35,062 bases of DNA from a virus: the IMG/VR virus record IMGVR_UViG_3300007734_000617, positions 1 through 35,062 of that record, one strand, 5' to 3'. Below, in pieces: positions 1-8,106 of this stretch. Made by a program: the position numbers and the translations under genes. The number at the start of each line of letters is the position of its first letter. Position 1 is the first letter of the stretch. The notes beneath the pieces are model-generated. The model searched no databases. It saw only the letters and a program-made list of their open reading frames with translations, and had not been told where the DNA came from.

Positions 1-127
1 CCATTTTCTTCACCAGTCGGAGGCTTTCTTCATTCTCGCTTCCCACCGGCACTATAATCTTTTCAACTTGACAAGTATTGAACGGGTAATCAAATATTGC
101 CGCCAAATACTCAGGGGTTAAACGCCC
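1..127. repeat. Terminal direct repeat, left copy
   Basis: These 127 bases are identical to the last 127 bases of the window. The repeat lies inside the acetyltransferase gene, which is broken at both window ends and whole if the repeat is collapsed. The length equals a common maximum assembler k-mer, so it most likely reflects closure of a circular assembly rather than a true physical terminal repeat. A circular contig is expected from a headful-packaged, circularly permuted genome. The inference about assembly is mine; the identity is seen directly. Confidence 0.95.
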
Positions 128-307
128 ATCTATTGCTATGTGACACCAAATGCTTTTATGATTCCAGTTCTCATAAATGACACCAGCCACCAGTTCTCCA
201 TCCCGTTCTAATCCTATTGCCTCTGAGCGTCCTTCAAAGTAACCACCCCTAATCCTTTTTGCTACCCATTGGCCCACTTCGGAGCCTTTGGTTATATTCC
301 AGCCCAT
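1..307 (-). CDS. GNAT-like acetyltransferase, N-terminal part (cut by window edge)
   Basis: Only the N-terminal part of the gene lies here; it runs off the left edge and continues at the right end of the window. On the closed circle it is 142 codons. The ATG at 307 overlaps the end of the upstream tail gene by 16 nt. The middle of the protein (IWCHIAIDGRLTPEYLAAI) and the later stretch with V-P-V-G-S-E-N and KKMGFAEEARI resemble the acetyl-CoA-binding half of GNAT N-acetyltransferases, a family often found beside phage tail genes. The substrate is unknown. Position between tail and ejection genes suggests modification of a virion or host-envelope protein, but this is inference. Confidence 0.75.
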   Translation of the reverse strand, partial: MGWNITKGSEVGQWVAKRIRGGYFEGRSEAIGLERDGELVAGVIYENWNHKSIWCHIAIDGRLTPEYLAAIFDYPFNTCQVEKIIVPVGSENEESLRLVKKM

Positions 308-1842
308 CCGGTTTGATATACAACGTCTGTTGCCGCCCACTCCAATTGAATACCTGAACTGCTGCTTTTAAGTTGTATGCCGCCGCAGTAACCCAATCCT
401 GTAATGCCTTGCCAGTTGTTTGTGATCTGTAGCCCCGCGCCCCATAGCGCAGTATCCCAAACGCCTGTATCCCACAAACCTACGGTCGTAGGACTAAAGG
501 ACAGGCTTGCAGTCTGATCCGCTACGTTAAAGTCTGTATTCATGCCAACAAATACAGCAGGAGCGCCATCAGTAAAGATGCTAGGTCGTGCGCGGGTAAA
601 GTATTTTTTAACGCCGCGTGACTCGTAGTAGTTAAATGCTTGCAACACGTTTGTTTGGATGTTGCTTGTGCCATCTATATAGGTAGAGTCCCACGCCTTA
701 CAAACAACGCCATTGCCGCCAAAATACGGATCATCGTTAAATGTTTCCCAACAATTAGCAGCCCAACCAGTAAAGTTGCACCATGATTTTGTAATGTTGT
801 TCATCACCCATTGTTCTTGCTGGCCTTCGGCAACGGGTACATTTATCCACAAAGCGTTATTTTTAGCCGAATACAGTATTTCCCACCCAAAATTCGCGCC
901 GTAATTGGTAGTTGCGGTAGTAATTGCTCCTTGTATTTTGTTACTCAAAGCTACGCGAGGATCAAGCCTGGAGCTTTGCAAAGCAGAAGCCAACGGCAGC
1001 AACCCATCAAGCGTAATTAACAGCAAGTCACCGGAATACTTCAACATACAACGATTGCCTACTGGACTGCCTAGTTTCCAAACGCCAGCTAAAGCCCATG
1101 TTGCTTCGCTTGACGGGTCTGTACCGCGCCACACTATGACTTCGCCGTTAGAGGTAACAAACACAAGGTTATCGTCAGCGCCATACCCCGCATCCAACGT
1201 CCAAGTATCAAGATCAACTAATGACCCACCATATTTGGCAATTTGACTCATATCCAATACTTGAGCCACGCCGCCAACCGCACCAGTTGGCAAATACCAT
1301 GCTTTCAAGGTATCTTTTTGGATAAACCACACGCGGTTTTTAAACAATGAAATATTGCTAAGAGTTGTTGTAGTAACACCTGTGATAGCTATTGGCGAGG
1401 AAGAATCAGTAATGCTTGCCCACGTTGAATTATTGTAGAGCAACGGAGCATCTACCCCATTAACGCAATACAAGTAGCTTCCCGCGGCTGTGGTGACGTT
1501 TATATGCTCCCACTTGCTGTTAGTAAGCCCAGACTTAACAGCGGCTCCTACAGCGCCCTGTGTCGTTACGTCATATATAGAACCGCCAGCCCAAGCAAAC
1601 AACTTTTCAACCGTTCCTGTTGAGTAATTGATTAGCGTCTGAACTTGCCCTGAAATGCCCGTAACCCAATTAACAAACCCGCCGCGCAACACAATGTTAG
1701 AAACAGACGGAAAAAAGTTAGTTAACTGAACCGCATCCATCGGCTCCATGTTGGCAATGGAATCGCGTGCATTCCAACCCCCAACGGGAGAAGGAATAGA
1801 GGCAACCCTTGCGGCAGTACCTTGAACGAGAGGACGCGCCAC
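292..1842 (-). CDS. Tail protein, likely tail tubular/stabilising component
   Basis: A 516-residue protein with a typical phage tail start (SPVGGWNARDSIANMEP) followed by a beta-rich region without signal peptide or membrane segment. Near the C-terminus is a Trp-rich run, LWDTGVWDTALWGAG. The gene follows the 302-residue connector-like gene with a one-base stop/start overlap at 1842. Genes with this N-terminus and position in short-tailed phages usually encode the lower tail tube or a stabilising tail protein (T7 gp12 or P22 gp10 role). The family call is from recognition of the start motif and context. A needle or fibre role cannot be excluded. Confidence 0.65.
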   Translation of the reverse strand: MARPLVQGTAARVASIPSPVGGWNARDSIANMEPMDAVQLTNFFPSVSNIVLRGGFVNWVTGISGQVQTLINYSTGTVEKLFAWAGGSIYDVTTQGAVGAAVKSGLTNSKWEHINVTTAAGSYLYCVNGVDAPLLYNNSTWASITDSSSPIAITGVTTTTLSNISLFKNRVWFIQKDTLKAWYLPTGAVGGVAQVLDMSQIAKYGGSLVDLDTWTLDAGYGADDNLVFVTSNGEVIVWRGTDPSSEATWALAGVWKLGSPVGNRCMLKYSGDLLLITLDGLLPLASALQSSRLDPRVALSNKIQGAITTATTNYGANFGWEILYSAKNNALWINVPVAEGQQEQWVMNNITKSWCNFTGWAANCWETFNDDPYFGGNGVVCKAWDSTYIDGTSNIQTNVLQAFNYYESRGVKKYFTRARPSIFTDGAPAVFVGMNTDFNVADQTASLSFSPTTVGLWDTGVWDTALWGAGLQITNNWQGITGLGYCGGIQLKSSSSGIQLEWAATDVVYQTGWAGI

Positions 1843-2750
1843 TAGTTCGCTCCGTAACCAGAATCAGGAATGTTATCGTAGCCAATTAGGACAGTTCCCG
1901 GACGCGGTGCAAAGCTCAAGTTTGCCGAGGACATATCAAGCGCCATAGCCGCTTCAAGCTCGGAAGCGTAATTCCGGTACATTGCGGTCGTATCAAAGCC
2001 TTTGCCCTCAAAGTATTTTAGCTTTGTGAACAACACCATTAGGCGAGAAGGGTAAATGCAGGTGTCGGTATCTGCCGTAAAACTGGTCTTTACAGTACCC
2101 GTAGAGCTTAACGCCCACCCGTTAGAACGGTACTCGTAGCCTAGAAGTTCAGCGTTAGAAAAGCCAGGCCATATCTGGAAATACGAACCAAGCAAACGCC
2201 AACGGACGCGAGGGCCGGTAGAAATATAGCCTGAGAGCAGCCACTCCCATTGCTGCGCGTCCTCTGGCCCTAACATTTCCCAATGCTTCGATTTGTCCCA
2301 CATAGTACGAGGCACAAGGCTTTCGTAATCGCTAGGTAGGTCGTACTTCATCTTTTGGAAGTAAGCCGCAGCAGCAGTACCAGCCGCCGCAAAGTCTTGG
2401 TTTACCGTAACTTGGGTGGAGGAATCAACCGAGCTTATAAACGTATTCTGGTTGATGCCTGTGCCGGTCACCATGTATGTGGTGTCTAACCCTACGGTCG
2501 TAGGTATGCCGGTAATCGTCCTTGCCGCGGTAGTCCATGTTCCAGTTGTTGTCAGGAACTCGGTGCTAAACAACTTCTGTTTAGTCATCTCGCGCCAGTC
2601 AAACTTACGCAGCAGCTCGTATCCGCAAGCATTCATCAAAGCAAGAATTTGAATCACGTCCTGATTCGTGTTGCCTACTACCGAAGTAGGAGTAGAAACC
2701 CCTAATTCGTTTGTTACTTGCTGCACCAACTGGAGCATCGAACTCGACAT
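1842..2750 (-). CDS. Head-to-tail connector/tail adaptor protein
   Basis: A 302-residue protein. Its N-terminus (MLQLVQQVTNELGVSTP) and the motif LLRKFDWREMTKQ are characteristic of phage adaptor or tail tubular A-like proteins that dock below the portal. A Thr/Gly/Ala-rich insertion lies at roughly residues 65-130. The C-terminal part has helical segments with conserved Tyr and Trp (YEYRSNGWAL). It sits two bases downstream of the 175-residue gene and is followed by the tail tube gene, the order expected for connector then tail. Function is inferred from these motifs and the gene order. Confidence 0.65.
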   Translation of the reverse strand: MSSSMLQLVQQVTNELGVSTPTSVVGNTNQDVIQILALMNACGYELLRKFDWREMTKQKLFSTEFLTTTGTWTTAARTITGIPTTVGLDTTYMVTGTGINQNTFISSVDSSTQVTVNQDFAAAGTAAAAYFQKMKYDLPSDYESLVPRTMWDKSKHWEMLGPEDAQQWEWLLSGYISTGPRVRWRLLGSYFQIWPGFSNAELLGYEYRSNGWALSSTGTVKTSFTADTDTCIYPSRLMVLFTKLKYFEGKGFDTTAMYRNYASELEAAMALDMSSANLSFAPRPGTVLIGYDNIPDSGYGAN

Positions 2751-2752
2751 AA

Positions 2753-3280
2753 CTACACCTCTTTTTTGGGTCTGCCAGCCTTACGTTTTTCGCTCAACAG
2801 TTCTGCCATTTGAGCTTTTAATTCGTCTAGCTCGTTTCTAGTCTTAGCCAGCTCTGTAGAACTTTCCGTCTGATTCTTGCTGAGTAAGTAAGCCCTTGCT
2901 CTATCCCGCAAGCCCGTCCCGCCCATTCCAACCCTTTGCAATTGCCCGTCAGAAGCGGTAGCAACCTGCTCGACGGTCTGAAACTTGAGAATCTGCAATT
3001 CAGCCATCTGGTAATCGGTGAATTCCTCCGGCTGGTCTTTGTTCCAGTCTGGCAGGCTTGTACCTATTACGAGACCAGTATCAGACTTCATCTGGAAGTG
3101 CAGCCATTGACGCGGAAAACGCGCTTTATGATCTTCGCGGACAGGTTGATCTATCACGTTAGTTTTATCGCCAGGAACAATAATCCTTACAAAAGGCCGG
3201 TCTTTGTACGGGTCTTTTTCGTAGGTATAAAACTCAACGTGCAAGTGCTGATCTCCATTACCAACGTCGCTGTCTAGCAT
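2753..3280 (-). CDS. Conserved phage structural-region protein with basic C-terminal tail
   Basis: A 175-residue protein of a kind often found between capsid and connector genes in small uncultured phages. The conserved central part contains VRIIVPGDKTNVIDQPV and FPRQWLHFQM. A helical, charged stretch follows (about residues 140-165) and the last residues are RKAGRPKK, which looks like an AT-hook DNA-binding motif. The start is preceded by AGGAGAAGAAA. Function is unknown. A role in head completion or DNA contact is possible. Confidence 0.6.
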   Translation of the reverse strand: MLDSDVGNGDQHLHVEFYTYEKDPYKDRPFVRIIVPGDKTNVIDQPVREDHKARFPRQWLHFQMKSDTGLVIGTSLPDWNKDQPEEFTDYQMAELQILKFQTVEQVATASDGQLQRVGMGGTGLRDRARAYLLSKNQTESSTELAKTRNELDELKAQMAELLSEKRKAGRPKKEV

Positions 3281-3298
3281 TTTCTTCTCCTGTGGGGA

Positions 3299-3664
3299 TT
3301 AGGTTCGTGTACCGCTGAGGCTGTACCACTTTGTTGCAGATACCGCAAAAAATATGCTGCTGTAATTACTTGCAATTGAGGCCGACGTGGTTTGATTGAT
3401 CGTCGATCCTGTGTCATACGGATAAACCTTGATCGTGTTAGCGCCAGAATTAGCAATAAATATTGTTTCTCCCATTTGTGTAGGAGGAAGCAATACGCCA
3501 GTTCCAGAAGCGGCGGTGTCAACAGAGTTATAAATCCGCGTCAATTGCAACGCATCAGTCCTTGTTGAACCCACCGCAGTCAACCCATCAACACCATCGC
3601 CGCAAATGGCAACGGTCATCAGGGGGGTTGCCCCTGCGCCCATTACCCTTGACGGAATAGTCAT
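3299..3664 (-). CDS. Small beta-rich virion protein, paralogue 2
   Basis: A 121-residue protein starting at TIPSRVMGAGATPL. The ATG at 3664 overlaps the stop of the preceding gene as TAATG, which is why I prefer it to an upstream start at 3688. It is clearly paralogous to its neighbour: both begin PSRV-x-(A/G)-x-G and share ICGDG, ADALQL/TDALQL and GV(I/L)LPPT. The Thr/Ser-rich beta-like composition suggests a head decoration or head fibre. The function itself is unproven. Confidence 0.65.
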   Translation of the reverse strand: MTIPSRVMGAGATPLMTVAICGDGVDGLTAVGSTRTDALQLTRIYNSVDTAASGTGVLLPPTQMGETIFIANSGANTIKVYPYDTGSTINQTTSASIASNYSSIFFAVSATKWYSLSGTRT

Positions 3665-4023
3665 TACGCAGTCAGAACAGATGCCCAAGTTGTTGCACTA
3701 GTGGCAAACAAAATGACTGTTTTTGCCGTTGCTACAGTCAATGTTGACGCACCCGCGTTGATCGTTGAACCAGATTTTGGATAAATGGTAACCGTCTGAC
3801 CGGAATCGTTACGGATGCCAATCATTGCGCCCACTTCGGTCGGAGGCAGAATAACGCCGGTGGATGCCGAGCTGGTGGTGATCGTGTTCCAAACCGCCGA
3901 CAGTTGCAGCGCATCAGCAATCGTAGAACCAACAGCAACAAGGCCGGTTGCGCCATCGCCACAAATGCTTGTAGTCGAAAGCGGGGAGTTACCAGAAGCA
4001 AGAACGCGTGAGGGGATAGCCAT
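3664..4023 (-). CDS. Small beta-rich virion protein, paralogue 1
   Basis: A 119-residue protein beginning AIPSRVLASGNSPLS, with ICGDGATGLVAVGS, ADALQLSAVW and GVILPPTEVGA. It lies directly upstream of its paralogue and three bases after the DUF115 gene. No membrane segments or catalytic motif are visible. Tandem duplication next to the capsid gene suggests a decoration, spike or fibre protein on the head, by inference only. Confidence 0.65.
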   Translation of the reverse strand: MAIPSRVLASGNSPLSTTSICGDGATGLVAVGSTIADALQLSAVWNTITTSSASTGVILPPTEVGAMIGIRNDSGQTVTIYPKSGSTINAGASTLTVATAKTVILFATSATTWASVLTA

Positions 4024-4026
4024 TTT

Positions 4027-4821
4027 TTAAATCCTTTGTGTTAATGGAAAAGTCATGGCTTTCGCCATTGCGTACAACAAACCAGAACCGCAGACTTCTA
4101 TTACTACATCTTCCTCCGCGAATTCTCGCGCTATGTTTTGGAAGTCTTTTACTTGCTGACACATCCACGGAGCCGCTTGGAACTTTTGCTCGTGAATTGT
4201 AGCCGTTATTATATTCTCACCGTCATTAGATTCCTGCTTATAAACGTGGTGTTTATCGTCGGAATAACTGGAGTCCATGCCAAACAGGTAAATCCTACGA
4301 TGCCCCTTTAGCTTGGCAAGAATCATTGCCAGCATACCGACCGTGGTAAAACCGCCCATAAGGTGTACAGGACGGTCTTTCTCGTTCTCTAGGTACTCGT
4401 ACACCCCTTCCGTCTGAACGTGGACTAGATCGACTTTAAAGCCTTCTAGCGCGTCAAATATACAGGGGTCGCATTGCGAGGCGATATAGAACTGGGTTTC
4501 CTTGCGCGGATGCTGCAAAAACCTGACGTTTTCAGGTCTTGCGTCCAGCATTACATGACCGTCTGGGACTATGCCCCGTTCTATCAACCAATCATAAGTG
4601 CCGTTCATTGACCAAACCCGAGCGCCATTCTGATACCTTGCCTTTAACTGAGGAAAGGACTCATCAAGGCTAGGCGCACCGCCAACAATACAAATACTTT
4701 CTTCGTTTGACTCCGTATCAAAATCAAACCAAGAAAGCTGCCTTTTGCAAGACAGCTCCACATTCCCAAGCATTACGCTTGGGAGTGTGTTTCCTACTAC
4801 GTCTAATACTGCTTCAACCAT
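4027..4821 (-). CDS. DUF115/MptE-like domain protein (glycosyltransferase-like fold)
   Basis: A 264-residue protein. The motif ICIVGGAPSL (residues 43-52), then NGTYDWLIERGIVPD (73-87) and DARPENV (93-99) are the hallmarks of the DUF115/MptE-like family. This family is seen in Maf-type flagellin glycosylation proteins and in many phage genomes. A later LMGGFTTVGMLAMILAKL helix and IYLFGMDSSY fit the same fold. It sits inside the head gene cluster with a one-base overlap to the decoration gene. Together with a glycosyltransferase and a FkbM methyltransferase elsewhere in the operon it suggests glycan work on virion or host surface. The substrate is unknown. Confidence 0.65.
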   Translation of the reverse strand: MVEAVLDVVGNTLPSVMLGNVELSCKRQLSWFDFDTESNEESICIVGGAPSLDESFPQLKARYQNGARVWSMNGTYDWLIERGIVPDGHVMLDARPENVRFLQHPRKETQFYIASQCDPCIFDALEGFKVDLVHVQTEGVYEYLENEKDRPVHLMGGFTTVGMLAMILAKLKGHRRIYLFGMDSSYSDDKHHVYKQESNDGENIITATIHEQKFQAAPWMCQQVKDFQNIAREFAEEDVVIEVCGSGLLYAMAKAMTFPLTQRI

Positions 4822-5372
4822 TAGGTGATCTGGCCTTGCAGGTGAGGACGGTTAATCGTTACCGTAACCGTTGAAACGGTCGAGGCAATCGTGGTCAAGT
4901 TAGCCGAGCGAGCGCCAAGAATCTGGAGACCCGCAGAAGCAAGAACCTTGACCCGACCAGCAGTACCGGACAGGAACAAAGTAACTTGCGGCGTAACGGC
5001 AACTGCCGTTTTCTTGATCACCGCATTGCCGTCGATTTGATACCAGCCGAACGTGCCAGCCAGATTAGCCGACATAGCGACTGCTACGGGGCAAGCCTGA
5101 TTACCAGTATTCGGAACAAGTACCGTTTGGTAGGTCGTTGAATTATACGAAACCAACGAACCGACCACCGTCGAAGCAACGCCAACCAGCAGGATAAACT
5201 CACCCTCGCCATAGGTCGGATCGTCAGCACGCACGATCTTACCGAGGACGTTCGGAGGCGTAGGAATGACTGAAGTCGTGCCACTCGAAACGCCGCCAGG
5301 TGAAGTTACCCCGGTGTCGATGTTTGCAATCTGAAGCAGACCGCTTTGATTCTCTACAATAGTGTAAGCCAT
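4821..5372 (-). CDS. Putative head decoration (capsid cement) protein
   Basis: A 183-residue protein immediately downstream of the major capsid gene, preceded by a strong AAGGAG ribosome site. It is Thr/Val/Gly-rich and beta-like, with the motifs GTFGWYQIDGNAVIKKT, VTLFLSGTAGRV and ILGARSAN. These are typical of phage proteins encoded just after the coat gene. The position and composition match capsid-stabilising proteins. The assignment rests on context rather than a diagnostic catalytic motif. Confidence 0.65.
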   Translation of the reverse strand: MAYTIVENQSGLLQIANIDTGVTSPGGVSSGTTSVIPTPPNVLGKIVRADDPTYGEGEFILLVGVASTVVGSLVSYNSTTYQTVLVPNTGNQACPVAVAMSANLAGTFGWYQIDGNAVIKKTAVAVTPQVTLFLSGTAGRVKVLASAGLQILGARSANLTTIASTVSTVTVTINRPHLQGQIT

Positions 5373-5384
5373 GTTTTTTCTCCT

Positions 5385-7085
5385 TTAGGCGATCAACACG
5401 CCGCAGAATTGCGGCCCGCTGCTCGTCAAGTTACCGGCCCACCCGATGAGCTTCACGATTGCGTCCTGGTTCACCGCCTGACGCTCGCCACCAATCGGAA
5501 CGAAATTACGGTCTGCGTGCGGCCTGAACATCATGTACTTCGTGTTCAAGAACCACATATGACTTGCCGTAGCAGCCGAACCGATACCACCGTCCAACAC
5601 CACGTCAGAAGCCATCCCTGCGCCATAGTATTTCAGCGAGGCAAAACCAGCACCGGCAGTTGAATTACCGCTGTCAGAAATACGCTGGATCGACTGCAAG
5701 GACTGAAGATACAGACGGTAGAAAATATTGTCTGCAACGATCAAGTCTGGCTTATCGGTTCCGCGAATCAACTGCACAGCAAGCGAATCCATGTACTGCT
5801 GGATGTTGGAAGCAGTAACAGCAGCACCACCGTTCGTTACGCCCGAATAAGCTACGGACTGCCAGAACGTATATGTTGCGCGGTTAATACCACCGTAGGT
5901 TCCAGAGGTAGGCGCATCAGGAACGGCAGCGCCGAGGCCCGTGATGTTCTTTCCGCTGTTGCCGGTCCCGTCCAGATAAATATCCGAACCAATACGGTTA
6001 GCCAGTTGCGCTTCAGCCACATTCATACGACCGTCAAGCAGGTCAATGATGGCCTCTTTGCCGCTGTTTTGAATCATTTCCAGACCGCTAATCGAAACAG
6101 CCGATGCGTACTGGGTGATACCAAACTGCGCCGCCGAAATAGGGCTGTTTTGCGACACGTTAAGCACTTCATAGCCGCTATAGCTATTGGTGTTATTGGT
6201 CGTGCTGTCATTGTACATAATCTCTTGCAGGATTACGTTACCGCCGGAAAACGTCTTGACGTTCCCACGTTCCTTTAGCCTACGCAAGAGTGCGTTGTTA
6301 TTTGTCCTAGCGTTACGTTTCGGCTCTTTATCCGAAACCTGCACATTCCTTTTATGTGCAGAGCAGACTATCTCATCGCAAGTTTTTCGCTTGCTTGGTG
6401 GCACTAATCTTTGCGCCATGACCTTTCGGCTTTCCAAGCTGCGCCAATCTACGTTTCAAGTTGCTTTCAGGTGATTGCGTAAAAGTTCCCGCCCTCGCCT
6501 TTGTCGCTAATCGTCCTCTGGCAATAGCATAAGGTGTTGGTTGAAACGAAACTTCATTTTCGTTTAACAACAAGCCTTGCGCCCTGTAATGCTTCATCCA
6601 AGACAACTCGCGCTCGCGTTTCTCAATCACCGAAACTCCTACTGGCATTGTTTCAAGCACCCGCATCTGAAACTGTCCAGCGTGATCGTTCCACGCTTCT
6701 TGCAACTTTGTAGAATTATGCTTTCCCGCTTTCAGCAAACTTCTATGCTCTCGCATTCGTTTACCCGGCTTACCCGATGTGCAACCTATGTAAGCCGCGC
6801 CGGTACTTGCATCCTCTAATCCGTATATTGTCACCATTTGGGATACCCCTCTGTGGTTGATACTTACGCTTCGCGCTCGTGGGACTCAGCTTCCGCTTTG
6901 TCCTAGTCGTTACACCTTCAGCAACCTTTTAACTTTGCCGCTTGGCTCGGTGTTGGCATCGCAGCTTTTCACCGAATTCACGAAGTTTTTTAACGTCTAA
7001 ATTAAACGTTGTCCGCAAGCTCACCCGAGCGACTTTGAATGTTGGTCGCAATGATGTCACTAACAGAACTATTGGCAAATGCCAT
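5385..7085 (-). CDS. Major capsid protein, gene split by a group I intron (join of 7005-7085 and 5385-6305)
   Basis: Exon 1 (7085 down to 7005) encodes 27 residues, beginning MAFANSSVSDIIATNIQ and ending GELADNV. It is preceded by a strong TTAAGGAG site. Without splicing it meets TAA one base into the intron. Exon 2 (6305 to 5385) continues in phase with TNNNALLRRLKERGNVKTF. The spliced protein is 333 residues and reads as a typical phage coat protein: SGLEMIQNSG and LLDGRMNVAEAQLANRIG helix, YTFWQSVAYSG, and a C-terminal VNQDAIVKLIGWAGNLTSSGPQFCGVLIA-type end. The apparent start at 6437 is inside the intron and is an artefact. It lies between scaffold and decoration genes. Fold assignment (HK97-like) is inferred. 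Confidence 0.88.
6306..7004 (-). ncRNA. Group I self-splicing intron in the major capsid gene
   Basis: The 699-nt insert has a complete group I core on the minus strand. P1 pairs exon AACGTT (7010-7005) with guide GACGTT (6997-6992), giving the required U.G at the splice site. P3 is TTCGTG (6984-6979) with CACGAG (6881-6876). P4 is TCGGTG (6975-6970) with CACCGA (6952-6947). P6 is AGCGGC (6942-6937) with GTTGCT (6925-6920). P7 is GACTA (6908-6904) with TAGTC (6370-6366). P7.1 is GGAC with GTCC. P8 is CGTAAGT (6868-6862) with ACTTGCG (6383-6377). P9 is a perfect 7-bp hairpin at 6360-6340. The intron ends in G at 6306. P7.1 points to subgroup IA. The endonuclease ORF lies in the P8 loop. Confidence 0.9.
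6373..6837 (-). CDS. GIY-YIG homing endonuclease encoded in the capsid-gene intron
   Basis: A 154-residue protein. The N-terminus TIYGLEDASTGAAYIGCTSG carries the GIY-YIG pair (IYG at 4-6, YIG at 16-18), followed by KRMREHRS with the conserved arginine. The catalytic glutamate is probably in VIEKRERELSWMKHY. The C-terminal basic part, SPESNLKRRLAQLGKPKG, resembles the NUMOD-type DNA-binding segments common in intron endonucleases. The last codons run through the 3' strand of intron helix P8, so protein and ribozyme share sequence. The enzyme would cut intronless capsid alleles and spread the intron. Confidence 0.88.
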   Translation of the reverse strand: MVTIYGLEDASTGAAYIGCTSGKPGKRMREHRSLLKAGKHNSTKLQEAWNDHAGQFQMRVLETMPVGVSVIEKRERELSWMKHYRAQGLLLNENEVSFQPTPYAIARGRLATKARAGTFTQSPESNLKRRLAQLGKPKGHGAKISATKQAKNLR

Positions 7086-7107
7086 GATTTAGCTCCTTAA
7101 AAGTGAA

Positions 7108-8085
7108 TTAAAGCCGGTCACTCATGCTGTCAAATTGCTCAGCAAGTAATGCCCGACGATCTTGCGCTTTGGATTGGGTCGCTGCTCCGGGTGTGGAACC
7201 TCGCACACTCACCGCTGCCGCCCTTGCAGCTTTCGCTGCCCTATCGGCTACAGTTCTTTTCGCCGCGTCTGCCGTAGCTTGTTGGCTTTGGTGGACGGTT
7301 TCAAAAAGACCTGCATCAAGGCGTATAGCTTTCTCATAAGCATCTTGCAAATCGGTCGCCACGCCACTCTGTAGGAGTTGGATCATGACAGGCCGCGCTT
7401 CTTCAAAATGCTCTGCTTTTTGGGAAAATTGATTTATCTCTCCCAACAAAACTTGGTTCTGTTGTTGTTCCTGCTGCTGCTTCCAGTTTTGTACCTCGCC
7501 ACGAACCGAATTTAGCTCGTTTTGCAAAGCGTAAAACTGCGGATCAACAGGGGCTTGTTGTTGCAAGCCACCTACATCGCTTAAATTTATACCATAACTT
7601 TGCGCTAGTCTAGCAAAATATTGCTGCTTTTCATGGGGTTGGCTAGTTCGTAGGATATGGTCAGCCTCCATCAAAGCCTTAACCGCTTTAGGCGCGTCAA
7701 TCCCCAGGCCGGTAATCGTCTGCATATACGGAGCGATTACCTCTTGCATCTGGTCGGCGTACTGCGCTTTGGACTTTAGCGGCTCGATGCCTGCCTTCAT
7801 CTGTTCTTCGCGCTGGAAGGCGTATTCCTTTAGCCTATCGTCAGCACCTTGCCAGACTTCGTGATAATCCTTTTTCCAGCTTGCGGGGGGACGTTTCCAG
7901 ACAGGTTCCTCAACCGGCTCTGTGGCTGCTGGAGCCGCTTCAGGAGCGGGTTTCGCATACTTGCCCGTATCGTCGCGTGCGCGTGCCGGTTCAGGAGCCG
8001 CTTCTACCTCGTCAAACTGCTGTGCGAGCAAATCACGGCGTGCATCTGCATTATCTACCGGAACAATCTCATTTAGGTCTGCCAT
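7108..8085 (-). CDS. Capsid scaffolding protein
   Basis: A 325-residue acidic, Gln/Ala-rich, mostly helical protein directly upstream of the capsid gene, the usual scaffold position. A Pro/Ala-rich acidic segment follows the N-terminus (about residues 27-60), then WKKDYHEVWQGADDRLKEYAFQREEQM, and a Gln-rich coiled-coil-like stretch around residues 185-215. The motif RRDLLAQQFDEV (16-27) recurs near the C-terminus as RRALLAEQFDSM (310-321). Scaffold C-terminal helices bind coat in other phages. The repeat at both ends is unusual. Confidence 0.75.
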   Translation of the reverse strand: MADLNEIVPVDNADARRDLLAQQFDEVEAAPEPARARDDTGKYAKPAPEAAPAATEPVEEPVWKRPPASWKKDYHEVWQGADDRLKEYAFQREEQMKAGIEPLKSKAQYADQMQEVIAPYMQTITGLGIDAPKAVKALMEADHILRTSQPHEKQQYFARLAQSYGINLSDVGGLQQQAPVDPQFYALQNELNSVRGEVQNWKQQQEQQQNQVLLGEINQFSQKAEHFEEARPVMIQLLQSGVATDLQDAYEKAIRLDAGLFETVHQSQQATADAAKRTVADRAAKAARAAAVSVRGSTPGAATQSKAQDRRALLAEQFDSMSDRL

Positions 8086-8106
8086 TTTCCTACTCCCTGT
8101 GGGGGT

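Noticed and set aside
6306-6437. Start of the capsid protein at 6437
   Set aside because: This part is intron sequence (P9 hairpins) that is only open by chance. The residues before TNNNALLRR look unlike a coat protein, and the real start is in exon 1.
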